From assembly GCA_014155875.1 (NCBI GenBank), contig JACEFZ010014488.1:62001-126000 (forward strand): DNA of 64,000 nucleotides. Reading direction: 5' to 3'. Positions 27,101 through 33,959 of this stretch are shown here, in pieces. How positions within the stretch are numbered: the first letter of the stretch is position 1; each line of letters opens with the position of its first letter. The position numbers and the translations under genes were made by a program. Source of the DNA: Cepaea nemoralis (lineage: Eukaryota; Mollusca; Gastropoda; Stylommatophora; Helicidae). Under the pieces are notes generated by a model. The model saw only the letters and a list, made by a program, of their open reading frames with translations. It was not told the DNA's origin and searched no databases.

Positions 27101-30100
27101 CATAGTTGTATGTTTCCATGTGCAGGCTCGAGGTGACCTCTGTGTTTCCCCTCATAGTTGTATGTTTCCATGTGCAGGCTCGAGGTGGCCTCGGTGTTTC
27201 CCCTCATAGTTGTATGTTTCCATGTGCAGGCTCGAGGTGGCCTCTGTGTTTCCCCTCATAGTTGTATGTTTCCATGTGCAGGCTCGAGGTGGCCTCTGTG
27301 TTTCCCCTCATAGTTGTATGTTTCCCCTCATAGTTGTATGTTTCCATGTGCAGGCTCGAGGTGGCCTCTGTGTTTAACCTCATAGTTGTATGTTTCCCCT
27401 CATAGTTGTATGTTTCCATGTGCAGGCTCGAGGTGACCTCTGTGTTTCCCCTCATAGTTGTATGTTTCCATGTGCAGGCTCGAGGTGGCCTCTGTGTTTC
27501 CCCTCATAGTTGTATGTTTCCATGTGCAGGCTCGAGGTGGCCTCTGTGTTTCCCCTCATAGTTGTATGTTTCCCCTCATAGTTGTATGTTTCCATGTGCA
27601 GGCTCGAGGTGGCCTCTGTGTTTCCCCTCATAGTTGTATGTTTCCCCTCATAGTTGTATGTTTCCATGTGCAGGCTCGAGGTGGCCTCTGTGTTTCCCCT
27701 CATAGTTGTATGTTTCCATGTGCAGGCTCGAGGTGGCCTCTGTGTTTCCCCTCATAGTTGTATGTTTCCCCTCATAGTTGTATGTTTCCATGTGCAGGCT
27801 CGAGGTGGCCTCTGTGTTTCCCCTCATAGTTGTATGTTTCCCCTCATAGTTGTATGTTTCCATGTGCAGGCTCGAGGTGACCTCTGTGTTTCCCCTCATA
27901 GTTGTATGTTTCCATGTGCAGGCTCGAGGTGGCCTCTGTGTTTCCCCTCATAGTTGTATGTTTCCATGTGCAGGCTCGAGGTGGCCTCTGTGTTTCCCCT
28001 CATAGTTGTATGTTTCCCCTCATAGTTGTATGTTTCCATGTGCAGGCTCGAGGTGGCCTCTGTGTTTCCCCTCATAGTTGTATGTTTCCCTTCATAGTTG
28101 TATGTTTCCATGTGCAGGCTCGAGGTGGCCTCTGTGTTTCCCCTCATAGTTGTATGTTTCCATGTGCAGGCTCGAGGTGGCCTCTGTGTTTCCCCTCATA
28201 ATTGTATGTTTCCCCTCATAGTTGTATGTTTCCATGTGCAGGCTCGAGGTGGCCTCTGTGTTTCCCCTCATAGTTGTATGTTTCCCTTCATAGTTGTATG
28301 TTTCCATGTGCAGGCTCGTGGTGGCAAGCGCAGCAACAGCCCTAGAGTTGTGTACAGAAACTCACTGGACAGGATCACAATCTGCATGCCACCTGATGTT
28401 GCCTTTCCCCTGGTGCCTCAGACTGCCAGGTGAGTCTTGCTGTTATTGTTGCTATTGATATTGTTGCTGTTGACAATGTTGTTATTCTTGCTGCTGCTGA
28501 CTTGTTATTGTCCCAACTCGACTATCTTAGATGCTGGATATTGAGCAGTCCGTGTGACTGTACCTGCTGGAAATTATGCTGTGTGCAGGATTGTTATCTT
28601 AATGACACCATTATCCTTCTCTGCCTGAAGTCTCCTCGGTGTGGTGCTGGTGTATGGGTGCTGCAGGGATCTTGTGCTGCAGGGGAAAAATGAGATGAGA
28701 TTTGAGCCATGTCAAAATCAAATACCATTCTGTGTTCTCCAAACTGTAGTCTGAAGCTCAGCTCTCTGATGTTGGTGGGCTAGGAGTGACAGAGATTAGA
28801 TATTTCTGTACAAATCCTGCATGTCCTTTTCAATACATGGCAGTCATCCCCAGGTAGATTTACTAGGCAATTGTACATTCAGTGTCCTGCCATGGCTTGC
28901 TCTGTGGTGAAGGATTTATTGACGCAAGTTATAATCCCGCAGACCGCCTTCAAAACATAGCTGCTGGCGATGTGGTAGAAGACCGCCTTGTGTTGGTTTT
29001 CATACAATGATAGGTGTGCCGGTCATCCAGAAAGCAGTGGAAACTACTGAACGTAAACTTGTCAAAAAATCACAAACAGTAAAGAAAAAAATGCTGGAGT
29101 TGACTGTGACGTCCTGTAAAGGATGTGCAAGTAACTTGTAACCTTGCCATTGCTGTCTGAATAAGGAGTCATTGTTTAAGTGTGGTGTTGGGAGTGAACA
29201 CACTTGTCCACCATCAGTCTATAACATGCAAGTAACTTGTAACCTTGCCATTGCTGTCTGAATAAGGAGTCATTGTTTAAGTGTGGTGTTGGGAGTGAAC
29301 ACACTTGTCCACCATCAGTCTATAACATGCAAGTAACTTGTAACCTTGCCATTGCTGTCTGAATAAGGAGTCATTGTTTAAGTGTGGTGTTGGGAGTGAA
29401 CACACTTGTCCACCATCAGTCTATAACATGCAAGTAACTTGTAACCTTGCCATTGCTGTCTGAATAAGGAGTCATTGTTTAAGTGTGGTGTTGGGAGTGA
29501 ACACACTTGTCCACCATCAGTCTATAACATGCAAGTAACTTGTAACCTTGCCATTGCTGTCTGAATAAGGAGTCATTGTTTAAGTGTGGTGTTGGGAGTG
29601 AACACACTTGTCCACCATCAGTCTATAACATGCAAGTAACTTGTAACCTTGCCATTGCTGTCTGAATAAGGAGTCATTGTTTAAGTGTGGTGTTGGGAGT
29701 GAACACACTTGTCCACCATCAGTCTATAACATGCAAGTAACTTGTAACCTTGCCATTGCTGTCTGAATAAGGAGTCATTGTTTAAGTGTGGTGTTGGGAG
29801 TGAACACACTTGTCCACCATCAGTCTATAACATGCAAGTAACTTGTAACCTTGCCATTGCTGTCTGAATAAGGAGTCATTGTTTAAGTGTGGTGTTGGGA
29901 GTGAACACACTTGTCCACCATCAGTCTATAACATGCAAGTAACTTGTAACCTTGCCATTGCTGTCTGAATAAGGAGTCATTGTTTAAGTGTGGTGTTGGG
30001 AGTGAACACACTTGTCCACCATCAGTCTATAACATGCAAGTAACTTGTAACCTTGCCATTGCTGTCTGAATAAGGAGTCATTGTTTAAGTGTGGTGTTGG

Positions 30101-33100
30101 GAGTGAACACACTTGTCCACCATCAGTCTATAACATGCAAGTAACTTGTAACCTTGCCATTGCTGTCTGAATAAGGAGTCATTGTTTAAGTGTGGTGTTG
30201 GGAGTGAACACACTTGTCCACCATCAGTCTATAACATGCAAGTAACTTGTAACCTTGCCATTGCTGTCTGAATAAGGAGTCATTGTTTAAGTGTGGTGTT
30301 GGGAGTGAACACACTTGTCCACCATCAGTCTATAACATGCAAGTAACTTGTAACCTTGCCATTGCTGTCTGAATAAGGAGTCATTGTTTAAGTGTGGTGT
30401 TGGGAGTGAACACACTTGTCCACCATCAGTCTATAACATGCAAGTAACTTGTAACCTTGCCATTGCTGTCTGAATAAGGAGTCATTGTTTAAGTGTGGTG
30501 TTGGGAGTGAACACACTTGTCCACCATCAGTCTATAACATGCAAGTAACTTGTAACCTTGCCATTGCTGTCTGAATAAGGAGTCATTGTTTAAGTGTGGT
30601 GTTGGGAGTGAACACACTTGTCCACCATCAGTCTATAACATGCAAGTAACTTGTAACCTTGCCATTGCTGTCTGAATAAGGAGTCATTGTTTAAGTGTGG
30701 TGTTGGGAGTGAACACACTTGTCCACCATCAGTCTATAACATGCAAGTAACTTGTAACCTTGCCATTGCTGTCTGAATAAGGAGTCATTGTTTAAGTGTG
30801 GTGTTGGGAGTGAACACACTTGTCCACCATCAGTCTATAACATGCAAGTAACTTGTAACCTTGCCATTGCTGTCTGAATAAGGAGTCATTGTTTAAGTGT
30901 GGTGTTGGGAGTGAACACACTTGTCCACCATCAGTGCACAGGAAGTTTAAGAGTGCGTGCTCTTATCCTTGTGATCACACTGGCCTCTTGTGAAAAAACG
31001 TGAAGATAGACACTGTATTCTGAAGTGTTCGGCCGTCACATGTTCTGTAGTCAAGTAAGGACGCTTGTACACACGTTCAGGTGCTGGGGCATGTCTTACT
31101 AGACTGACATCTGTATACACCAGTCGGTCAAGTGGTCAGTGTCACACTGGCCGCCTTCACTTCTCAAAACATTTCCTGGTACTCCCTTGGAGGCTGGGTC
31201 ATGTGGAACCCCAGTCCAGTTGTAACTATCTGCTTCATGCTTTCTAACCTACAACATAATGAGATGGGGAACCCCAGTCCAGTTGTAACTATCTGCCTCA
31301 CATATTCTAACCTACAACATAATGAGATGGGGAACCCCAGTCCAGTTGTAACTATCTGCCTCACATATTCTAACCTACAACATAATGAGATGGGGAACCC
31401 CAGTCCAGTTGTAACTATCTGCCTCACATATTCTAACCTACAACATAATGAGATGGGGAACCCCAGTCCAGTTGTAACTATCTGCCTCACATATTCTAAC
31501 CTACAACATAATGAGATGGGGAACCCCAGTCCAGTTGTAACTATCTGCCTCACATATTCTAACCTACAACATAATGAGATGGGGAACCCCAGTCCAGTTG
31601 TAACTATCTGCCTCACATATTCTAACCTACAACATAATGAGATGGGGAACCCCAGTCCAGTTGTAACTATCTGCCTCACATATTCTAACCTACAACATAA
31701 TGAGATGGGGAACCCCAGTCCAGTTGTAACTATCTGCCTCACATATTCTAACCTACAACATAATGAGATGGGGAACCCCAGTCCAGTTGTAACTATCTGC
31801 CTCACATATTCTAACCTACAACATAATGAGATGGGGAACCCCAGTCCAGTTGTAACTATCTGCCTCACGTATTCTACCCTACAACATAATGTCTTGTCAC
31901 CTTTCCATCCCAGAACATTGTCTGCTACCCGTTTTTTTTATGAGGTTGGATGGACCTCAGATCTGATGTCATTATGGCTGCAGTAGTAGGTAGTGTCTGG
32001 TGTAGGTAGTGACTGGGTCTAGTTTAAAGCTGCCCTGGTTAGAAATAGCTCTACTGTGACCAGGGGTCAAACCCAGGACCACTGTATTGGTCATAATTGC
32101 TCTCACATCTACTGTGTCAGGTCTCCTAGGTAGTGGTAGTTCTCTGAGAATGTCAAAGGCTGGGCACTGTTATCTGGATGAAACATTGAAGTTTACCTCT
32201 GAAGTGGGACGCAGAGGTGTTTCCAAGGCACCAGGGCCGGGTTATATACTGGCCAAGACCTATTGACGCGTCCTCGCCGAGCGTCCTGGGCAACAGGTCC
32301 CTTCGGGGTCCTGACTAAAGTCAGTAGGATCGCCGATTCCTCCAAAGTCGGAGAGTGTCTGCCTGTACGGTGAGGAACCACCAGTCTGCACACCAATAAG
32401 CCAGACATGGGACAACGGATACTCACGCAAACCTCAGGTCCTGTATGACATCACACTGATGTTAGACAACAAGATGCCTTCATCCGACATACAGGACTTC
32501 GCATTGGAGCTCAAGCCAATGAACACAAGCAAGCAAGCAACCTCTGAAGTATACACATGTCTGGGTGGCTACATTTCTGTGGAGAGTGAAAGGAAGAAAG
32601 ACAAAGGCAAGAGAGAGATGTAGTTTCTCTGACAAATTAAGAAACTCTTTTCTATACATCTTACCCTGGAGTTTGGCTATGGAGAAATAAGAGATAATTG
32701 ATCCCAGTGATAAGTTGAGATTGACTCTTCTGTTCTGTTATATTTACTTATATATATTACTTATATATATTACTTATATATATAGATCTGATCCGTCTCT
32801 GTGGCCAAGGGCTTGCAAACGTGGTTTGTGAGCCCGTATACCGGGGTTTGAAACACAGCAGTGCTGGTTTTTTCGAAAAAGGTATAGAAGCCGGTCGTTC
32901 AGAAAGCAGTGGCAAACTACTGAATGTAAAATTTGCCCAGGAATCACGAACAGCGAAAATGCTGGGGTTGACTTGCTACGTCCTTGTGAAGGACATGCAA
33001 CTTAATGTTTTTGTTCTTTTTGTTTAGATCTGATCCCAAAAGGCCAGCTTTGTTGTGTGAATAGATGGGGGAAGAATGGAGAGGTTGAGTAAGTGGTGGG

Positions 33101-33362
33101 GGAGAGAGAGACAGAGAGGGGGAAGTGGAGAGAGAGAGAGAGAGAATCATATATTTCTATGACAAGTTCAGATACTGATATATTCGGCTTGTATACCCCC
33201 TCTAGGCCGTACCCGCAGGCTGAGCTGTGTGGTGTGGAGGGCTGCCGAAACAAGAAGACCTCCGTCTGCTCCCAGACTTTAGTTCCTGTATGCAGTTTGC
33301 AGTGTTACAAGAGAAACCTGGCCATCTGGGCAGCTTCACAAACTTCAGACAGCCGTAGTTAG
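6101..33362 (+). CDS. INO80B: INO80 complex subunit B, nine coding exons
   Basis: Predicted nuclear subunit of the INO80 ATP-dependent chromatin remodeller. Coding exons are 6101-6128, 7806-7950, 8292-8338, 11191-11333, 14816-14867, 20284-20384, 21756-21815, 28314-28429 and 33206-33362. They total 849 nt, or 282 residues plus stop. Every junction is GT/AG and keeps the frame. Domains in order: acidic start MDFYDDSPG; a Lys/His-rich stretch (~11-27); SIKLKLKIGG (~43-52); an acidic DEERWLDALEKG block (~90-101); the basic PAPA-1-like region, ELTDEQKRRRQEKARRRRQQ (~144-163), to about residue 225; and a C-terminal HIT-type zinc finger with Cys 239, 244, 252, 260 and 264. This order matches the INO80B (PAPA-1) family. 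The protein is somewhat short, as I recall vertebrate members at ~350 residues. The start is the first ATG of a frame that continues into exon 2. An upstream non-coding exon cannot be excluded. Introns are unusually rich in minisatellites and mobile elements. Confidence 0.92.
6691..6990 (+). mobile_element. tRNA-derived SINE, family E (INO80B intron 1)
   Basis: The head GTCCGCATGGCCGAATGGAT resembles a tRNA Ser/Leu box A, with a decayed box B (GTTATCAGTTCATCCCC). The body with AAAATGTTGACCTGTCGTCC and TACCTCTGAAGTCAGAG ends in GCGAGCGAGCGC and an A-run. It is homologous to 15143-15429. The ends are less certain than in that copy. Confidence 0.75.
7806..7950 (+). CDS. INO80B: INO80B coding exon 2
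   Basis: The acceptor is TTTTTAAAATCAG|AACC. It encodes residues 10-57, with KKHKKHKKHKHKK (basic, likely nuclear or DNA contact) and SIKLKLKIGG. The donor AA|GTGAGT leaves two bases, completed by exon 3 to an Asn codon. Confidence 0.9.
8292..8338 (+). CDS. INO80B: INO80B coding exon 3
   Basis: A 47-nt microexon between CATCCCTCAG| and |GTATAT. It encodes residues 58-73 (VMSVVQSGSVVGTPE) in the only frame that fits both neighbours. It is recognised mainly by phase fit, because the linker is poorly conserved in the family. Confidence 0.75.
8472..8703 (-). mobile_element. tRNA-derived SINE, family B (INO80B intron 3)
   Basis: On the - strand it starts CTCCGTGGTGAAGTGGTCAA (box A) with GGGTTCGATTC (box B), and ends in CATATGGGATAAAACATGG. 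The perfect 11-bp duplication ACTCCTGAGTT at 8461-8471 and 8704-8714 sets the limits. This is the best preserved family B copy. Confidence 0.85.
8979..10170. repeat. 63-bp minisatellite, ~19 copies (INO80B intron 3)
   Basis: The unit contains CAGTATGTCAGCCTGGTCCA, CATCCACTTGACATAGTAG and CTCCCATAAACCTTG. Because 63 is a multiple of three and the units lack stops, a 387-codon + strand frame and a 162-codon - strand frame run through it. The encoded repeat (SAWSITHPLDIVVPPINLV) shows substitution without codon-position bias, so I read it as non-coding. Confidence 0.95.
10425..10622 (+). mobile_element. Probable tRNA-like SINE
   Basis: Box A-like TGGTTGAGTGGG and box B-like GGGTTAAATCCC are followed by a body ending in CAGACAGACAGACA. 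No second copy in the window and no clear target duplication, so confidence is moderate. Confidence 0.45.
10848..10936. repeat. ~45-bp direct duplication
   Basis: Two copies of CCTGGACAGC(G/T)GCCTTACAGCC continuing to TACTAGTTACAATT/ACGATT. It lies in INO80B intron 3. Confidence 0.7.
11191..11333 (+). CDS. INO80B: INO80B coding exon 4
   Basis: The acceptor is GTGTCTGCAG|GGAAGG and the donor CAG|GTCAGT. It encodes residues 74-121 with the acidic block SDEERWLDALEKG and an ALLTARQ end, both typical of INO80B upstream of the PAPA-1 region. This is one of the strongest family matches in the gene. Confidence 0.95.
11688..11849 (+). mobile_element. SINE-like element, family D (INO80B intron 4)
   Basis: It starts GTCCTAAGAAACTCCCGGGA, like the copy at 40656, and ends in a GAA tail. 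The hairpin GTCCG-A-run-GTCCGGAT is weaker here because of substitutions. Flanking duplication not clear. Confidence 0.75.
11862..11965 (+). mobile_element. LINE reverse-transcriptase fragment
   Basis: The frame reads DYTYLGSNVDQEGGTHKDS, a typical motif downstream of the RT catalytic site in LINE proteins, followed by a stop. Only ~35 codons remain. Confidence 0.5.
11970..14150. other. INO80B intron 4, no gene recognised
   Basis: Mostly unique sequence. There is a ~50-bp direct duplication at about 12615-12715 (TATATAATAATGTTATTG) and two copies of CACTCAGTGTGACTG (12850, 12915). No flanked coding block is conserved enough to call. It could hold an old LTR or DNA element, but I see no terminal repeats. 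Confidence 0.4.
14159..14230. repeat. 35-bp direct duplication
   Basis: Two adjacent copies sharing GGAACACATAGGGCAAACAC and CACAGTAGAGAT. Confidence 0.85.
14480..14775. repeat. 26-bp minisatellite, ~12 copies
   Basis: Unit GTGTGGTGAGAATGTTCCTC plus ACATCT, with GT-rich drift at the right end. The array stops about 40 bp before the exon 5 acceptor. Confidence 0.9.
14816..14867 (+). CDS. INO80B: INO80B coding exon 5
   Basis: The acceptor is GTGTCCACAG|AAAGCC and the donor TCAG|GTGAGA. It encodes residues 122-138 (KALLHGSQSDELLQLPS), continuing the ALLTARQ helix of exon 4. Phase 0 in and phase 1 out both fit. Confidence 0.88.
15143..15429 (+). mobile_element. tRNA-derived SINE, family E (INO80B intron 5)
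   Basis: The head GTCAGCATGGCTGAATGGAT is followed by box B-like GGGTTAAACCCC. The body matches 6691-6990. A 13-bp duplication, AATATGGCCAATG, flanks it (15130-15142 and 15430-15442). Confidence 0.88.
15447..16725. repeat. 51-bp minisatellite, ~25 copies (INO80B intron 5)
   Basis: The unit contains CAGTTCTGAGGCATATTGTT, GACCTACGATGTTCAGATTC and TTGTAGGATGT. The length is a multiple of three, so a 486-codon - strand frame and 163-214-codon + frames cross it. Both are judged spurious. Confidence 0.95.
17125..20010. repeat. ~37-bp minisatellite, ~75 copies (INO80B intron 5)
   Basis: Unit GTATCCACACTGTAGTGGTA plus GAGGGTTGACATGTTGT, with 1-4-bp length variants. Left of 19315 most units read CCACAC. 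Right of 19440 most read CCAGAC with an extra G (AGGGGCTGAC). A ~125-bp unrelated insert lies between. Confidence 0.95.
19315..19440 (-). mobile_element. Short insert inside the 37-bp array
   Basis: Non-repeat sequence with AAGAAGAAGAAAATAG and, on the - strand, a tRNA-3'-like CTTTCGAACCTGGGG. It looks like a truncated SINE, but no second copy was found here. Confidence 0.35.
20284..20384 (+). CDS. INO80B: INO80B coding exon 6 (PAPA-1 region, first part)
   Basis: The acceptor is CACTTCCAG|GTTAC and the donor AAA|GTAAGT. It encodes residues 139-172 with ELTDEQKRRRQEKARRRRQQ, the basic helix that opens the PAPA-1-like conserved region. Confidence 0.95.
20560..21350. repeat. 39-bp minisatellite (INO80B intron 6)
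   Basis: Unit GCTGAGAACACTATATTGTT plus TGCTCAGTTAACATTGAAA. It is split by the family C element at 20692-21022 and merges on the right into the related 40/45-bp array. Confidence 0.9.
20692..21022 (+). mobile_element. SINE-like element, family C, inside the 39-bp array
   Basis: The same GGGACGCAGAGGTG start and AAGC tail as at 2512. An 8-bp duplication of array sequence, TTGAAAGC (20684-20691 and 21023-21030), shows that it inserted into a pre-existing repeat. Confidence 0.85.
21351..21755. repeat. 40/45-bp minisatellite abutting the exon 7 acceptor
   Basis: Unit AAGCTAAGAACACATGTATT, GTTTCCTCCATAATCACTAA. The last unit runs directly into the splice acceptor (CATTCTTTCCTGCAG|AATCTAACT). 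TTTCCT-CCAT-AATCACT in the array lines up with TTTCCT-GCAG-AATCTAACT at the exon. Confidence 0.9.
21756..21815 (+). CDS. INO80B: INO80B coding exon 7 (PAPA-1 region, second part)
   Basis: A phase-0 exon of 20 codons (NLTVDKLLKKQDSKNKRVAK) between TTTCCTGCAG| and |GTAGGC. The N-x-T-V/I-x-x-L-L-K pattern followed by basic residues fits the middle of the PAPA-1-like region. Confidence 0.92.
22062..22103. repeat. Detached unit of the 43-bp minisatellite
   Basis: One unit (CCCAAGTGTGGCGTAGGTCT, CTAATATATG) is separated from the main array at 24600-25480 by a LINE and a mariner insertion. Confidence 0.8.
22104..23379 (+). mobile_element. 5'-truncated LINE with RT end and RNase H (INO80B intron 7)
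   Basis: Flanked by the 13-bp duplication CTAATATATGTCA (22091-22103 and 23380-23392). It encodes the end of the RT region (QNEAMRVILGCTRD, KAYLRVAAS) and then an RNase H domain with YTDGS, MEVEAV, VTDSES and GNEQVDRLAG, spread over several frames. At least two in-frame stops or frameshifts (near 22675 and 22805) disable it. The 3' end is an ATCA-repeat tail into which a family D element inserted. It is closely related to the copy at 1-504. Confidence 0.88.
23221..23372 (+). mobile_element. SINE-like element, family D, in the LINE tail
   Basis: CTCCGGGATGGTTAACCCGG start and GAA tail. It is bounded by ATCAAT-type sequence on both sides, so it went into the tetranucleotide tail of the LINE. 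The hairpin arms ATCCGG and the diverged CTCTGGAT surround an A-rich loop. Confidence 0.82.
23405..24600 (+). pseudogene. Mariner-like transposase pseudogene (INO80B intron 7)
   Basis: A DD34D-type mariner transposase relic in pieces, from the ATG at about 23627 to TAG at 24580-24582. Recognised blocks are a helix-turn-helix (MTIAEISGSAKLCKSTVFRI), TVDETWILHYDPE (first catalytic Asp present), LLQHHAPSHKARL (the second Asp, normally in a DNAPSH motif, is His here) and HPPYSSDLAPSDFFLFSNLK. Several stops and frameshifts separate them, so it is inactive. It sits inside the 43-bp minisatellite. Clean terminal inverted repeats were not resolved. Confidence 0.88.
24605..25478. repeat. 43-bp minisatellite, ~20 copies (INO80B intron 7)
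   Basis: Unit GTCATGGAGACCCCCAAGTG, TGGTGTAGGTCTCTAATATA, TGA. Copies differ mainly at GGAGA/GGAGG and one 4-bp deletion. Confidence 0.95.
25665..28313. repeat. 52-bp minisatellite containing a splice-acceptor copy, ~44 units
   Basis: The unit is CATAGTTGTATGTTTCCATG, TGCAGGCTCGAGGTGGCCTC, TGTGTTTCCCCT. Some units carry an extra ~20-bp CATAGTTGTATGTTTCCCCT. The last unit is the real exon 8 acceptor: TTTCCATGTGCAG|GCTCGTGGTGGC. I counted 44 upstream copies of the TGCAGGCTCGAGGTG-type core. Reading from any decoy acceptor meets a stop within about 30 codons. Confidence 0.95.
28314..28429 (+). CDS. INO80B: INO80B coding exon 8 (PAPA-1 region, end)
   Basis: The acceptor GTGCAG|GCTCGT is the last of a tandem series. 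The donor is CCAG|GTGAGT. It encodes residues 193-230, including ARGGKRSNSPRVVYRNS and the proline/valine-rich ITICMPPDVAFPL found before the zinc finger in this family. Phase 0 in, phase 2 out. Confidence 0.95.
28900..29125 (+). mobile_element. SINE, family A (degraded; INO80B intron 8)
   Basis: The central domain (CCGGTCATCCAGAAAGCAGT, GGAAACTACTGAACG) and 3' part (GTTGACTGTGACGTCC) are clear. The tRNA-like head is poor. Its 3' end (GTGCAAGTAACTTG) forms the left edge of the 101-bp array. Confidence 0.6.
29126..30935. repeat. 101-bp tandem array, ~18 near-identical copies (INO80B intron 8)
   Basis: Unit starts TGCAAGTAACTTGTAACCTT and ends CACCATCAGTCTATAACA. By eye the copies are letter-identical, unlike every other array in the window. 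Confidence 0.97.
31210..31890. repeat. 63-bp tandem array, ~10.7 copies (INO80B intron 8)
   Basis: Unit GGGAACCCCAGTCCAGTTGT, AACTATCTGCCTCACATATT, CTAACCTACAACATAATGAG, ATG. Nearly perfect copies. The multiple-of-three length opens 284 (+) and 234 (-) codon frames, judged non-coding. Confidence 0.95.
32206..32539 (+). mobile_element. SINE-like element, family C (INO80B intron 8)
   Basis: Flanked by the 11-bp duplication ACCTCTGAAGT (32195-32205 and 32540-32550), with an AAGC tail. Very similar to the copy at 2512. Confidence 0.88.
32795..33024 (+). mobile_element. tRNA-derived SINE, family A (INO80B intron 8)
   Basis: Flanked by the 12-bp duplication TAGATCTGATCC (32783-32794 and 33025-33036). 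Head GTCTCTGTGGCCAAGGGCTT, box B-like GGGTTTGAAAC, intact central domain, T-rich tail. It ends ~180 bp before the exon 9 acceptor. Confidence 0.88.
33206..33362 (+). CDS. INO80B: INO80B coding exon 9 (HIT zinc finger and stop)
   Basis: The acceptor is TACCCCCTCTAG|GCCG. It encodes residues 231-282. The zinc finger shows C-x4-C (239, 244), Cys 252 and C-x3-C-Y (260, 264), with KRNLAIW after it, matching INO80B-type HIT fingers. The last residues (SQTSDSRS) and the TAG stop fall in the first unit of a 43-bp repeat, so this short tail is probably lineage-specific. Confidence 0.95.
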
Positions 33363-33530
33363 CACACAAAAATAGTATTCACAAACTTCAGACAGCTGTA
33401 GTTAGCACACAATACTCATATTCACAAACTTCAGACAGCTATAGCTAGCAAACAAGACTACTTTTCACAAGCTGTGTGCATACACTACATGACACAGGTT
33501 TCACAAACTTCAGACTACCTTAGTTAGTAG
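33331..33530. repeat. 43-bp tandem repeat overlapping the INO80B stop codon, 3-5 copies
   Basis: TTCACAAACTTCAGACAGCC, GTAGTTAGCACACAA repeats at 43-bp spacing with decay to the right. The first unit is the coding end of exon 9. Confidence 0.85.
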
Positions 33531-33676
33531 TAAAACTAGTATCACAGACTGCACGGAAAGGAGTAGCTTATGCAGTCTAGCGTTGGTTGTCTGGTTGTGA
33601 AGTTTGTGTCTCTCTCAGACAAATAGTCGTTGATTGACACAGCTACATCTGTGTACCGTGTAAATATATTTATGTG

Positions 33677-33682
33677 AATAAA
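33677..33682 (+). terminator. INO80B poly(A) signal
   Basis: Canonical AATAAA 315 bp after the stop codon, followed by TGTTCTGTTG within ~15 bp. This implies a 3' UTR of ~340 nt. Confidence 0.75.
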
Positions 33683-33959
33683 GTTTCAAATGTTCTGTTG
33701 AATTACGTGAAGGATGTTTTTTATTTTCTGTCTTGATTTACTGGAATGTAATTCTTTCCTAATAGAGTTACCTATGTGTGTTGTTTGTTTCCATATCATC
33801 ATAAACACGTACAGCCTCTCATTGACAAAGCAAAGCCGGCTTCCAAATTCCATATATGTTAATATATGCATCTCAGTAGTGTCAAAACTGTTGTTCTGCT
33901 GTTTTACATCAAGCATGTTTTGTACGTTCACATTTCTGTTCTGATTCACTGGCATCTGT

